Shown here: positions 1 through 13,371 of the stretch, one piece after another
How the letters are laid out: each line of letters begins with the position of its first letter
Numbering within the stretch: the first letter of the stretch is position 1
Origin: Phytoseiulus persimilis
Taxonomy: Eukaryota > Arthropoda > Arachnida > Mesostigmata > Phytoseiidae
DNA: 64,000 nucleotides
Direction of reading: 5' to 3'
Assembly (NCBI GenBank): GCA_037576195.1
Contig: CM075101.1
Coordinates: 49,290,001-49,354,000 of the forward strand
Notes under the pieces: generated by a model
Seen by the model: only the letters and a program-made list of their open reading frames with translations
What the model was told of the DNA's origin: nothing
The model's database searches: none
Position numbers and translations under genes: made by a program

Positions 1-1296
1 CTCCCGGCCCGGGGTCAAAGTGACAGACGCGAGCCGTTCCCGCACGCGGCGAGAAAAGAAAACGGATTGACATGTGAAATTATATCGCCGGAATCCAATC
101 CGTGTTGCAAAGTGACGAAGATGCGTCTTACCATTTGTCGAACGACCCATCGAACGTCTGTGTGGATGTTCCCTGATGACGCGTTGAAGATTGATGGTCT
201 TCTTGATGGTTGCATTTTGTTCGTCCATTCAAAATCAGAGCTCGCCTGCCCGTCCGTCCACCCGCTCGTTGGCTCCGCAGCGGCCGGCTCACCGCAGTTC
301 GATCGGCCGTTCCGTGCGGGACAACGTTGGCGGGTCAGTTGAAAACGCGAAAAAGAAGCCGCTCTTGGGAAACACTTTCCTCAGATATGGAATTTCGAAG
401 GGTTTCAGAAACGGATCGCAGTCGTAGGAATTGCGGCGTTCGATGAAGGAAACACTCCCACGAAGAGATGAAGCACTCAGCTGACAAGTGTGCCGACACG
501 GGTCACGGTACCGCTCCGGGGCGGGGAAACGGGTGAGCGGCTTTTCGGTGACAGCGCACTGGATTGAAATACGCCGTGTTCGGAGCTGATTGTTGGAGAT
601 TGAATATCACAACGAACGGAGCGGGGCGGTCTTTGCGTGCGCGGAAGCACGCGTTCCGATGATGAATCGCCACATGGATCAATGAGGTGCGGGCGAAGAA
701 CATTGAATCCATGCGCGAAGGGCACGTCGTCCGGCGTGCAGCGGGGAAAACCAGCGGCAACTCCTGCTGCAGCGTCCACCGATGATTCCGAATGGGAACT
801 TGAACGCTCTCGCCTCCCCATCGTTCCGCAGCAATGAAATGACGGAGGGGTTCTCGAAGTGTATCACGAGCGGCGCTTCCACAGCGCGCTTGAAGATACC
901 GAAGTCCATCCTGGAGCCGGAAACCTCGGGTCCGTTCGGCCGTACGGAACAGTCTGACAGACGGATGCGTGCCACGATACCTGACGCTCAGTCTTCGAGT
1001 TCAACTTCCGCGAAGAGCCCCGTCCGTCGGAGTCGAACAACGGGGCTCGGATTCGAGACGTCAGTTGGAAAGTGTTCACAACGAAGTGTTCGCCGACGAA
1101 ATGTTTAAGCTATGTGTGACTGAGTGTGAGAAAGCATTATCTGGAGTCATGGCAGCGCAGTCAACCAACCAACCAACCAGCCAAGTGGCCGGCCAGCAAC
1201 CCGGGCAAGCAGGGGCCACGCTTACTTTAGTGCTGTTTCTTGTTCGGCAGCCCAAAGTCTTTCGCCGGTTCGAAGCAAGCGAGCAACGAAGGATAG

Positions 1297-1342
1297 ACGA
1301 CGACGACGATGTCGGCAAAGCAAGAAGAAGAAGACGACGACG
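1297..1342. repeat. (GAC)n/(AAG)n trinucleotide run
   Basis: Imperfect GAC and AAG units give acidic or basic homopolymers in every frame and account for the overlapping ORFs here. Confidence 0.8.
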
Positions 1343-2116
1343 AGCCCTGCCGAAGACGAGGCCATGACTTGTTCGGTTTCGGTCTTTTGCAGCCGACGTC
1401 GTCTTCGTCGATGCAATCAAAGGACTTCGGCTTCAAGACCTTCGAAGTCTGATCTGAAGAAAGGTAGATGGCGTTACCGTCGAACGTTATCGCGGTGCGA
1501 CCCCACCGAGGCCGGTAGGTAGCCAGTCAGCTTCAGGTCGTCCGATTGCTCGACCTGGGCAAATTCTTGAGGTTCCGAGCTATCGGACGTTGACTACCGC
1601 CGCAACCGACTCGCGCTCTCCCATCCTTGCCATTCCTTCAGTTTCTTGATCGGTGGAGTATGTCGGCGTTGCTCCTGACGCTCCTCCACCACCTGAATAC
1701 CTTTTCAATCCGTTTCGACGGGCGAGGAAGTCGAGTGCGTTCCGATAGAGCTCGTGGGGCCTGGATCTCTCAGCTGTTGGTTGTTTTTGGAGAAACGCGA
1801 GCTCGGAGCATGGACGGATGATGAAACACAACGATCAGATAATGAAGATGGATTGTCAGCTTGCGGTTAGAGCCCCTCGGAAAAGCAGGGAAAATATGTT
1901 GGACCTTGGGTTGACGGCAAGGATCCATTGAGAATGTACGGATCAGGAAATTCGTCGTGAGTGAGTGGGAAAACTCCATCGCTCGAGGGACGACGAGTTC
2001 CGAGTTTGAGATCCGAACATCGATGAGCTTCCCGCGTGTGACGGCATGCGGCGATCGTCCGCTCGCTCTGACGGGGTTCCCTGATCTCGGATAGATCGGG
2101 GAGTGAACTCTGCATC

Positions 2117-2124
2117 TATAAAAG
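2117..2124 (+). promoter_or_regulatory. TATA-like sequence
   Basis: TATAAAAG fits the consensus. The sequence downstream shows neither a recognisable ORF nor a strong donor, so promoter activity is doubtful. Confidence 0.12.
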
Positions 2125-2545
2125 GCTGCTGGACGCGCAAAGGATGCTCTTCTGCAGCATTCCATTATGGGCTAGTGAGGGGCGGATGCATAAGCGGTCG
2201 AGGCGCAGCGTGACAGACGAATGAATTAGGAGCACGACACCGGGCGGCGATCGAGAAAAAAAAAACTCGTACGAACGACTCCTGGTGTTCCGAATAGATG
2301 TACGGCTTCCAAGGGGTGGTTTGAATAGATGCGGCCCGAATGAATGGGTGGATGGAACAATCCGATGTATCATTATACTCGTCGCTAGAGCGTGCAGTTG
2401 TGGAAGCAGCCAAACAAGCAAGCAACGGAGCAAAGAGCCAACCGCGGACCCTGGCTAGGCAGTCGGCTCGCTCGCCAAGCTAGCAGGCGGATAGGCAGAA
2501 CAATCGGCCACGGTTCCGAGACCCTCATTCGCGACCGGCGGCGAC

Positions 2546-2590
2546 CAACAACGACGACGATGACGACGGCAACGACGACGACGAAAACGA
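2546..2590. repeat. (ACG)n imperfect trinucleotide run
   Basis: ACG/ATG/AAC units repeat with single-base changes. Related runs recur at 3422-3460, 3733-3750 and 8762-8779. Confidence 0.8.
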
Positions 2591-4233
2591 CAAAAGCCAT
2601 ACGACAAAAGAACTCGAAAGCAGCTGGATCCAAACTGATTGAGCCCTCACTCGTTCGTTGGTTGCTTGCTTGCTTCGTTCACTCACTGCTGAGCAGTTGA
2701 GAAGCAACAGCTCTCCACTCTTGAGAAGTCCATTCTCTGTATCTTCATCGTTACTGCCGTTGTTGTCGCTGCCGCCGCTGTAGTCGTCATCGTTGTCTCG
2801 CTCTTGTGGTTTCGGTCGGTTCCGTTGTTTCAAATGTAAACAGCGTTCGGAGTTTCTCTCGTGATCGATTTCCTCCTCGACGACGCCTCGATCCGTCAAT
2901 CAATCGATCGCAGGCCGGTCGGACCCCTATTCCGAGCAAAGAACAGCGAGGGCACCAGATCGATCGATCGAGCAATTAATCAGGGGTCACGGCAGCGGTC
3001 AAACTATCATGGGAGCATTTCGCCAGACGATGGTCACTCAGTCGCACTACGGAGGGCGCAACTTGAGTCAGTGATTTCTCTATTCGGTCTTCTGAGTCGG
3101 CTGATCAATTATTAACGATCAGTGTCCGGCTAAACATTTCATCATGATCGAGAGTGATCTCATTGATGTGTCGATCGACTGTCGTTCGAAGGAGCTGGCT
3201 CGGAGACGCGTTCGTAATCGTTATAATTGATTTCGGATAGGGATCGCACAGCAGGCCGACGTTCGATGCAGCTGTTCAGGACACCGGAACTCTGCACGGA
3301 AACGAGCCCGTCTTCAGGAGAAATCTCGAGTATTCGGAGAAGGCTCGCTTCCTTCGATGGTTGGCAGTCGCTGCGGCAGCGTTCGGTATCTTGAATAGAT
3401 GGAAGAGGACTATTGGACGAACGTCACGACGACGACGAGGAGGATGACGACGACGACGTCGGTTATTGCTCCACTCGCTTCGCATCACGAATTGCTCCCG
3501 CGTCGCTCCCGCCGTTCGTCTCCTTCCCGAACAAGCGGCGACGGCAGCAGCGGCAGCAGCATTCGACAACGACGATGAAAGCCACCAGCCGAGACCAAAA
3601 GGCCAAACAGCCAGTCGACCATCCGACGAACGGACGGACGGATGCACATTGACAGACTGGCGGACGGACGAGCAAAAACTCTCACAACGTGCTCAAACAG
3701 CAAATGGGCCGACTCACTTGCCGGCCGAAGTCGACGACGACGACAACAACATCGCATAATTAGTCAATTAAACGAGAGACGGCGTCATCACACGGCACAA
3801 TTATCATATCAGCCGAATTTATCACGCAGACCCCACTTTGCGCGCCGTCTAACAACAAACTTTTTTTCCGACTCCATTCCGCTCCTGATTGCAGGCCGGC
3901 AGGTAATCGAATGAAGCAATCTACATACAGAGGAGAATCCCATTTCTCATCGGAGATCCAGAGCAAAATACTTCCATACCGCCGACATCATGTGAATCGG
4001 AATGAGCCGTCGCGATTGGTTTCCCCGAATCGTCCGTCTTGCCTAAATACAATCAACGAAGCGAATCGAGAGGTTTCTCTCGAATATCGGCTGAGGTCGT
4101 CGTTCGCCGTGGAACATTCTGAGAGTTGTTTTACATAGAAGACGATATAGAAGGACGGATTGGGCCTTGATTTCCGGTGGTTTTCCCGCTCCAAAAACTG
4201 TTCGGAACCTCGGGGGAGGGGAGACTCGACGGA

Positions 4234-4240
4234 TATAAAA
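4234..4240 (+). promoter_or_regulatory. TATA-like sequence
   Basis: TATAAAA is followed by an ATG about 20 bases downstream and short overlapping frames only. There is no other promoter evidence. Confidence 0.1.
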
Positions 4241-4885
4241 CCCGTCAGACGGACATGCTCCTCGATGGAAATCTTCTCAGAGCTGTCGGTACCATCGCTC
4301 GAAACGTCAACGAGCGCGATTCCTGGGATTCGTCATTCGATAATGATCCAGAAAGGAGAACGAAATAACTTATGCTCGGGAGCTTCTTGTCGGTTTGATG
4401 CTCCCAGGATCCCACGCGCAGATTCGAACCGCTGATCGAACGACGGAGTAGGTCCGGAGGAACTGGGAGCGAGAACTACGAAGAAGTTCCGGGGTTGAAT
4501 GAGACGGTTTGACAACGTCTCACTTCATTGGAGAAGTTCCACGCTCGGCAGCAGTCCGAAAGTTTGTTGCTGTTGGGCGAGGAACGTGCGGAGTTGTGAA
4601 TCCAACGCCCCGAGGCGTTCGCGCGCGGGCCAACACGAGCATTAAGTGGATTCCCCAAATGCATCAACAACGACGACGACTCCGGGTTCCAGGAGGAGGA
4701 GACGAGAACAACGGCGGCGACGATGCGAGAGAAGAAGGGATTAGAGTTTCATGGCGATCATTTCATCATGCGTGGATCCATCTCATCCGGCCCAGACACC
4801 GCTCCTATCGTCCAATTAGCGCGCGATGCTAGCTTTGTTGTTGCTGTTGTCGAAACATCTGGCGCGCGCAGGCAAGATCACTTAC

Positions 4886-5192
4886 CGGCGCCTTCATCGA
4901 CGCGGCCGCCCTCTTTGATCGTCTTGTTACTCGTGGTTGTCCTACCTGCGCTCGTTTTCCTCCTCTCCGTCGACGTTGATGAGGACGATAACGATTCTGT
5001 TCTTGCGTCTTTGAGAGAGAGCGAGAGCATCTCGGTTTGCCAACGAACGACAACGGGGCCCCGCAGCGATTCCCCGAACTCCTTGCCCCGGATCGAGGGG
5101 CGAGCAGGTGTCCGAGGACGGTGACGATGAGACCCGCGACCAAGATCTTCCAGGGCCTCTGTTGGCTCAACTGCGCTCAACACATCGTTCAT
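4886..5192 (-). other. Candidate exon ending in a strong splice donor (unassigned)
   Basis: On the minus strand an ATG at 5192-5190 opens 102 codons (MNDVLSAVEPTEALEDLG at the start) and runs into GCCG|GTAAGTGA, a near-ideal donor in phase 1. The product is polar and Ser/Arg-rich and resembles no family I know. A second frame reads through the same donor in phase 0 but starts with TTG. I found no matching acceptor or conserved continuation downstream on the minus strand, so this could be a 5' UTR exon, a coding first exon, or chance. Confidence 0.15.
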
Positions 5193-5719
5193 CAGACCCG
5201 CTAGGCTGCGGCAGCGAGCAATACGTTATCCATGATTATTGACAAATAAGCGCCCATGGTGTCTCGGCTGCAGAGCTCATCGCGGAATGATCGCTCGAGG
5301 GCGCGAAGGAGTTCGCGCCGAACCCTTCCCCGCGCTGCCCGATTCAATTCCCGCGAGGCGCCGAAGTTGCACCGATGAAAAGTCTTCGGCCAACGAACTC
5401 GCGAGGATCAGAGTTCGGTCGCGATTAAGTGTTTTTGACGAACTAGAAACACATTTCAGCCCCGGCCCGAGGACGTTCGTGGGTCAGGTTGGAAGTCTCC
5501 GGAGTTGACAGCTTCGAGTGGCACCCTACTCCCCTCGAAGTGCTCGAAAGCCCTCGCGCGTCTTGTTAGAGTCTACTCCGGGTGTGCAGTTTGACTCAAT
5601 GCTGCGCGCGCGAGGAGAGTTGCCGAGAGCTGTCACCCCCGGTCCGCGCACCAATGACAACTCGGAATACATACACCGAGCTCTGATATTGAGTGGCGAA
5701 CCTGCTAGGAGCGTGCTAT

Positions 5720-5764
5720 AGAGAGAGAGAGAGAGAGAGGGGCGGGGGGGGGGGGGGGGGGGGG
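5720..5764. repeat. (GA)n run followed by a 21-base G tract
   Basis: About ten GA units (5720-5739) run into GGGGC and then 21 consecutive G (5744-5764). The GA part is a GAGA-factor-type sequence, and the G tract can form quadruplex structures and is prone to polymerase slippage, so its length in the assembly may be unreliable. Confidence 0.9.
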
Positions 5765-8700
5765 TAACCGAGTGAGTGCACGGAAACAACGAGTGCGTGC
5801 CGAACCAGGAAACCAGGCGCGCTGGAGCTTCTCCACCGTACAACCGTTCGGAAGAGGTTCGGCTAACTGGTGTGGGTAACGCGCAGGGTCTGGACAACCG
5901 GCGACAGAAGAAGTTTCCTTGCACTAATGCAATTGTGAAAGGAAGAAGAAGGGAACCTCATGTCGCCGTGGTGCGGCAATCAACCCAAAAAAGCTTCGGC
6001 GCCCAATCCCACTGGGTGGGTTCCCACCTCTGTCGGAGAACAGAAGCCCCGCAGGTTCCCTGGGGTGTCCGACGAACAGACTCCGAGCGCGGTTGACCGA
6101 CCGGCTGACTGACTGACTGAAGGAACGCGCTGCCCCAACCGCAGTCCATTACCGAGATCCCATTCGGTCCTATAATGGCCGTGATTACATCTCCGGCCGC
6201 CTGTTCCTCCCCGACTGCGGGCGTTCCTCAACAACCGGCGCCCGTCGCAGTCACCGCCGCTGAATCCCGGAGTCGTCCGACACAGAACTCCTCAGACAAG
6301 AAGAACTCCGAATGTTGCTGAGAAGACGCTTTTCGCTGACAAACTCTTTAGGGGCCGCGCCACTTCAACGAGCGGCGGCCGCGGTGGCAGCAAGAGCGGG
6401 AGGCTGCGCAATCTGCTTCGTATCAAAGGAGAACATTACCCTTCTATCGTGCAGCGCAGACCTCGGCTGCAGAGAATGGAATCGATCGTTTGTCGGTGTC
6501 TACGTTCAGACGATTTCCATTCCTGAAGAGGAGCGAGATCGACCCCCACCGCCAGCCTCTCCGGTAGATATCGGGCTCGCGAGAGTTGCGGAATGTTTTC
6601 CTGGGGCCGCACGGGGTTGTTTTCACATCGGGTGGTCAGCTCGATCCTTGTCCCGCCCCGTCTACGAACGGGGACACGAATCGCGCACGATAAACGCGAA
6701 TCTAACGAGCCCACGTGTCACGGGGAGCTGGAAATACGGCTTCAAAAGAATCGTACTCATCCCGGCGGGCTCCTCCGTTTACATGCCGGTGCGGCGGGGA
6801 GTCTCGCGTTCGTTCAATTACCCACGAACTCCCCGAAAGTCGATCGGGGAAATCAAACCGATCAACAGGAAAGTATCTCGGAACCCCGCCAGAGAGTCTG
6901 ACGAGATATTAGGCACAATTTACGGGTTGTGATATGGGCGCCGCGAGGAAGTTGGTCTCATTTGGCGGAGTGTCGCGTCCCGTTGCTTTCCCCGAAGGTG
7001 CGTTTATCACCTCACCACAACTGTAGCCGGCGACACGATCCAACACGAGCGCCGGTGAAGGGGGGGCGGAAAGGCCGCAAACAACGTATTGACCTTCGAG
7101 GCGGACGAGCCATCCCGGTTCCCCCGTCGCCGCTGGCGCAGAGATTTCTCCCATTTGCTTTTCCAATTTCCTATCCGTCTTCGATTCGACAAACTATGTG
7201 AGCTAAGAATCGTCGTCCGAAACGCGCTGCCGAAACAGCGAGGAGAGGAGGACCAAAGTTGATTTAGGATTCTGATTGTTTTTGTCCTCGAGTCCCGAAC
7301 CCCGCGTCGGGGCGCTCTCCGTCTGTTCCTTCATCGCATCGAAGCCGAGTCTAATCTAAATTAAATATAGATTCTGGAACGTCCCGGGAGTTCAGTTGTG
7401 CGGAGGTCTAAAAAGCGGTGGGGTCCGCTCGGCAGACAAGCCGAGCATCGGGAGAAGAAAACTAACTGAACGTCGCGACGTGATTCTCCGCTGGTTGGGC
7501 AGCCGCGTCCGCAAAGAAGGGGACACTCCGGAGGAGGGACAGGGAATCGAGGAACCACCAAAAATCCAGGAGTGTATACTGAACGAGTAGTCATTATTCT
7601 TCATCGGGAGAGTCACCGTCGAAATCAGGTCGCAATCGAAGCCGCCACCGCCGCCGTTTTGTCCACCGGAGCTATTGCGATCAAGACGAATGGTCAAAGC
7701 TTCTTCTCGCTCCTCTTTATTTCCCTTCCAAGGCTCAGAGTCGACAGCATGGGACTCTTCCGCTCGGGAACGTCTTGACCCTGATCCTGTCTTCCTGTTG
7801 CCTCGCCGCCCTTCCCCATCGTTCTCCACCCTACTCAAGATGTCTACCCTGTGATCCATCTGACAGAGAGTCTGACCGTCGTCAGTATCGGCTACCGACG
7901 GTTAATTTGCGAGATCGCCGCGGTGACGGCGAGCGGCCATGGAGCCGCGAAGAGGGAACGCACCGCTTCGAAAGTTCATTTAGACGTTCCGCAACAAGCC
8001 CCGAAGTGGCGCCAATCGGCTCCTTTTCCTGCTCGCGGCGTTGGTTGAATTTATCAGGTTGAGCGCTGGAATTGGCTGCAGTCTACGAACTGGTTGAAGT
8101 CCCAACCAATTTCGCCGAGTTTTTTACGCTCGTCCGCTTGCCAGTTAGTTAACCCGCGAGGGCTCGGCATTCCACGCGCGCTCGGAGCGAACTAATCCTC
8201 CCTCCGGTCTGATCCCTTCCGTTCGTCTTTTTCGACGATTTCTCGAACCAATTCTCTCCGACCGACGGAAACTTCCTCCGCGGCCCCTCCGCACAACCCC
8301 TCCGCGTCCATTTATCGCTCCCCCGTCGGTCAGGTCCTGCCGTGCTTCGTTTCCTGTTCTGGAAGCCTCATCGGGCCACAGAGTTGTTTTCCTTTCTCCT
8401 CGCCGCTCCTGAGAAAGCGCTCCGTTGGCCACTTGTTATTTCAGTCCACTTCGTTTTCGTCCGTTGCGGCGGCCGTTATTCGGCGCGCCCGGACTGCTCG
8501 GGAGTGGCCCTGTGTGCTGCGGAGGAAAGTGACACAAAATCCCCATCCGAATGAGGTCGGTTGGGAGCATCTTTGACCTACCGCGCCGCGAGCGATACGA
8601 GGCCTGAGGTCGAAACAGGGAGTCGGAGCGAGTCGGAGTGTTCTCCTGAAGACAGGAGAACGTCTTTTTCCTCCCTCCCTTCCGACGATAAGCCACGTTG

Positions 8701-9022
8701 ATTTATGCCCGGCTATCTGGGTTGCGGTATGGCATGAAACGGCGTATCTCTTTTTCTTTTACGTCGTCGTCGTCGTCGTGCGTGAGAGAAGCTTTTCTAC
8801 TACCTAGTCGTTGCTCTCGCTCGCTCCTTCATCCTTCCGTCCTCCTGATTCCGTTCTCCTTCAGAGGGGAGGGAGCGGGCCGGCAGCGCGCGATGGAGCT
8901 CGGAGAGAGGACCAAAGACTTATAGGCGCGCACGCCAGAAGTGCGAGGTGCTGAGAGAAGCCGGACGGCGGTATTTGCACGGGCGCAAATTAAGTGCTTA
9001 ACCCCTTTAACGAACGATCGAA

Positions 9023-9089
9023 GCGCCGTCTGGTGTCTTCGGTGGAAAATGGATGCCGGTCTGCGGGTGGTTGATTTCCTAGATGGCGC
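9023..9089. promoter_or_regulatory. Pair of CTCF-like motifs
   Basis: GCGCCGTCTGGTG (9023-9035) on the + strand is the reverse of CACCAGACGGCGC, and CTAGATGGCGC (9079-9089) follows 44 bases later in the opposite orientation. Both contain most of the CTCF core (YAGRKGGCGC). They are candidates only, because CTCF matches of this length occur by chance. Confidence 0.2.
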
Positions 9090-11125
9090 ACTTCCCAAGC
9101 CGGGAGGCGACCCGCGCTGCTCTGGGGGCATCAAGCGAGCGAGGTTCAAGGCCCGGCGGGGTTGTTCCTGACGAGCTCCGTTGGATCTTCCACCGCTGCT
9201 GGGCGAAGGCGAGGAGGGGGTTTCGGGGCGCCTATGACTCACCGCGTTCGGAATCGTTCGTCGCTCATTCGTTCGCTCACTCCGCACATCGCCTATTTAT
9301 GTAGACAAGCAGGCGCACGGGACATCATCGATCGCGATGATCTCCGACAAGATCATTGAACGAGCCGCAAGAAGAACAACAGGCGACGCGGATCAATCCA
9401 GGAGATCATTTTGCTCAGGCCGACCGGCGTCCCTGATCCCGAAGAAGCGCTCCGCGTGGACTTCACTGCCCCGCTGGTCGGAAGGGCTTCGGTGTCGAAA
9501 CGACGACGACGGCTCAAATGGAAACGACGAGGTCTACATATGAGGATGAGGCTTTGAGGGAGACAAAGAGAAAATTTATAAAGGGCGTGTTCCCGCCGCC
9601 GCTGCTGTGCGCGGGCTGGCTGGGCTAACAGCGTTCCCTCCGAGCCGTACTTTGTGAGGTGAGGCGAGGAAGCGGGTAACCAAGCGGGCAGGCGAGCAGA
9701 CAGGCAGGCAACTCGGTGGGGCAACCCGGTGGCGGGCGGGCGGGCGTTCGTTTGTTGGCAACGAACACATATTAAGCTCCTGCTGGCAGAAGAAAGCGCC
9801 AGGGATACACGGAGCACGAACGGAAGGGCCGGATCTCCTGACGAAAGGAGCCACGCGAAAAAAGAGAGACACAGAGAGTAGGAGAAGATGCCTCCAGCTA
9901 GTCAGGCAACGGCTCGAGGAGCGCGATTGCAGCGGCGGGATGGGGGAGTCCTTTGTCTGCAGCCGCCCTTGTCCTGGAATAAGAGCAAAGTTGGCAACCG
10001 GCTGACATTCTCCTGGTCGACTGCTGGCGGGCTTCCCTCCAGCTCGACTCGGGCCGAGCAAGAAAGGGGAAGATGTGAGAACTGTTGGGAGCGAACGAAG
10101 AAGGATGAAACAACCGTTCTTCGCTGAGAAAGGAGTCTCTCAGCGACTCCACTGTGGGCCTCCGACCGGGGGAGGCGGATCTCATGGAGACTCATCTCAG
10201 GACGAGTAGAGTTCTTCATTTTGGAATCCGATTCCCTTACGACGATAGCTTCTTATTTCATGTGACCCACGAAGGAAAGTCATGGACTGCAACTACCCGG
10301 AATTCGAGGAGACACACGGAATGCCGAGGACGAGAGTTCCGCGGAGATGGTCACACACACATCGAGGAGCTCGAAAAATCTTGCTCGAAATCGGAAAGAC
10401 AGACTATGCTCGTCCCGGTGCACTTCGTTCTTTCTCCCGCTTTCTTTCTCTCATCCGACAAGAGCATCAGGCTAGAGTCGGGGTGAGCTTGTAGCAGCGG
10501 CGCGGCCGGAAATTCGTCGTTGTCCGTCGAGAGAGTTCAAGGCGCGGGAATGGAGCCACGGGAGGCGTAGAGGAGGCTGGGGAGGAGGTCCGCTACGTGA
10601 CCAGCCGAATGCAGGGGCGAAGCCACACCCCACAAAACGAGCAGCGGAAAAACTCTATCAACTGAGGCGCCAGAAGTACACGGCCAACAACAGAGCATCG
10701 CTGTATACGGATGAGCGGAAACGAATCGTTGGGGACAAGGAGACCGAGGAAGCCAACGATGTTCGAGGAATGTCTGCTATGAGAGATAATCTCCTCCGGA
10801 AGGACGGTTTTCGATTTGTGCAGATCGACTTTGCACTTTTCTGGGGCAGGTGAGCGAGTCACCGTCGGGTTCGGAGTCCGGATGAGTTCTCTTGAGAGCG
10901 ACTCTGAGTCCGTGACCTCTATCGCTTTCGGCGACGGAATCTAATATCTGTTTCTCTACTCGCTCCGGCCGTCCGTTCTCGTTCCAGTTATCCGAACCTT
11001 CTCCGCCGGACGGGGAGCCTTCCGGCCGTTTCTGGATCTCCCATTCCGCATTGCCTCCGTGCTCTTCATCGCAGGCTCCGAGTCTCCTCCGTCTCTCTCG
11101 GAGGCTAGTTCGTTGCGAGGGATGA

Positions 11126-11160
11126 ACACACACACACGGACACACGCGCACACGCGCGCC
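11126..11160. repeat. (CA)n/(CG)n dinucleotide run
   Basis: CA repeats grade into CGCG units. Confidence 0.85.
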
Positions 11161-13371
11161 CGCTCACCCACCCCGCCGCCCACAAAAGCTCCCCAGGCGC
11201 CCGGAGGCTCTGGGGGGATCCGCCGCCCCCGCGCTCCCCTCCCTTCCCCATGCCCTCCCTCCGCCCCTGGTCTTCCCCCCTCGGCTGCTGCTTTCTGCCC
11301 CCGTGCCCGGCTGGCTGTGCGCCTGCCGGCCTGCTCGGAAAGCCTCAGGCCCCTCAGGACACATCGTCGACAACCGCGCCCCCTGGCAGTGCCTAACTGC
11401 AACAACACAGAAAGACGTCGGCAATCGTGAAAACAGCGCCGTACACCTTCCTCGACGGCTTCGTCTCGTCCCGGCACAGAGGCGACAGCGGAGGCTGAGT
11501 CGGCCGCCAGTCGCAGCGCGCGGAATGGAAGCGGCGACAGACGAGGAGTTGGTCGACTCGTGGACAAACATCGCTAGACAAAGCAGGCGGGCTTTACAGC
11601 CGCACGCTACTCGAAAGAGAGATAACTCGCTCACTGTGTTAGACGGTGTAGACACAAGACCCGGAGAGTCGGGCTCGCTCACAAAGCTCTCTCTCTCTCG
11701 CTCGTCTTGACAAGACTCGACTCATCCGAATGATGAAACTGAAACGGTGGCGGTCGTGTTGCCACAGCCACAACGGTGCCAGTCGAGGTGGTCGATGACG
11801 GTCTATGTCAGGGAGTACGACGATGACAACGAATACGGCAACGACGATCACCGGGTGCGACACTAATGTGAGCGCGGCAAGCCCCGGGAGGAGCGAGCGA
11901 GAGATCTGCTCGACAGTCGGTGACCTGGACGAATGGGTGAAGAAGCGACGGGCCGCTGCTTGGTCAACAGCTAAGCTTGCTGTTGTGGCAAAAAAAAAAA
12001 AACTCGAGAGACAGCGGTGACCAGAAGGCCATTGTTATTGTCATTCACGTTGCATCGCCGCTCGGGTCGCTGAGAGACAGAGCGAGACATGTTGAGAGAA
12101 CGGGGAATGCGGCGAGACATACCGAGATGCTCGAATCTGATGGGTCGTTTAACTACGTGACTTCGAGATTGACGTTCTCCTCTTCTCGCGGTTCTTAAGC
12201 TCATTCCCATGGGAACCTGGGAAGTAGGGAAATCAAACTGGGTTTTTTCCCGTTCTCGACTTGGTCGAAAAACGGGAAGAATTTTCCAGCGGTTGCTACA
12301 TCAGCATCGTTTCCGTCGTCCCTATGCGGTGTTTTCCTTCTTCTTAATCGTCTACCGGCTTGATTCTTGTTTTGAAAACCTTGGAAGTGACGTCTGACAT
12401 TTGTTTAAAGATCTGACTGAGAGGTGCTGGCTTCGGATGCGGCAAATGAAATGAATATTTGCTCTTGGCATCACGCCGTGCCGTACAGACACAACATCAG
12501 ATACTCCGGAAGCGATTGATAAACTGACGCGTTCCCAACACTCGCCGTCGTTCCATCGCGAGTTAGGGCACTCTGAGTGGTTCTCTCCGCAGGCGAGAAC
12601 AGTCTCCGTGATATTTGGGGAAATTCAAATGCCGTGCGTCAACTATGGCCATCACATCAGTCACCGGCACAAAGGGTCGGCATCGACGTCCGCCAAACAC
12701 TTCCAGCGTTCGCAAGGGCATCCGCGCGGATCCAGACGTTACGTCAAGCGTCTAACGATTACGATGAACGTTAAGAGCTAACGTTGCTAACTTATCTTGA
12801 GGTCAAGTTCGTCCTCGAATACATCCGTAGGTCGTGGAATCGCTCGTCGGCTGGTCCGATAGCAACCGCGACTCCTTCTATTCGGGCCGCTCATCTGTTT
12901 CGTCGTTCAACGTCGAACTGACGATTGAGTTGTCAACACTGCTGACAGTGGCAGGGACCGAAAAACGCCAGAAGTTCAGATGGGGAGAGAAAACGGAAAG
13001 CTCCGCGCAAACGTTCAGTAGACATGCGAATCCTCATGTGATTAATTTCGATTGGACGCGCCCATCGGCTCTTAACGCCAAAAGCCGCCGCCGCCGCCGC
13101 CATAGGAGGCATGTAGCTGATGATGACGCTGAACAAGAAGAAGCGACGAGCGCGGCAAAAAAAAAGAGTAGGGGCTGTTCTCACAGACGGAAAAAACATT
13201 TTTGGTTTCTTCTCCTTCGTCTGCTTCATTTATTCCGACAGATACATTCGGCTGCTACCGAATTACGAATCGCCACAGAGTCGTCGGTCGATGTTCGGCA
13301 AAACAGCAATCAGGGCCGCGCTCGATGAGAAGCTCTTTATGTGAGGGCCGGCGATTTTTTACGAGTTTCGA

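Larger units (their letters stand above)
1..4885. other. No identifiable gene; trinucleotide runs and an AT-rich patch
   Basis: All frames here are at most about 130 codons, overlap on both strands, and resemble no family. Imperfect GAC/GTC runs dominate. Between about 2960 and 3920 the sequence is locally AT-rich, with several ATTA/TAAT strings and short (GATC)n runs. That would suit an enhancer but proves nothing. Confidence 0.55.
5193..11100. other. No identifiable gene; GC-rich sequence
   Basis: The longest frame is 206 codons (6312-6932, +) and has no recognisable domain. A (GGGC)n run at about 9731-9747 could act as a GC box or quadruplex. A short hairpin (CGCTGAGA and TCTCAGCG) lies at 10122-10145. 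A (GACT)n run lies near 6105-6119. Confidence 0.55.

Noticed and set aside
4400-4520. B-box-like AGCGGTTCGAATCTG on the minus strand (possible tRNA)
   Set aside because: There is no A box at the right distance and no acceptor stem can be drawn.
4886-5170. Signal-peptide-like frame (WKILVAGLIVTVLGHLLA) with a furin-like RRSKR site
   Set aside because: The frame opens with TTG, not ATG, and the following sequence is basic low complexity. The overlapping ATG frame was kept as the weaker candidate exon.
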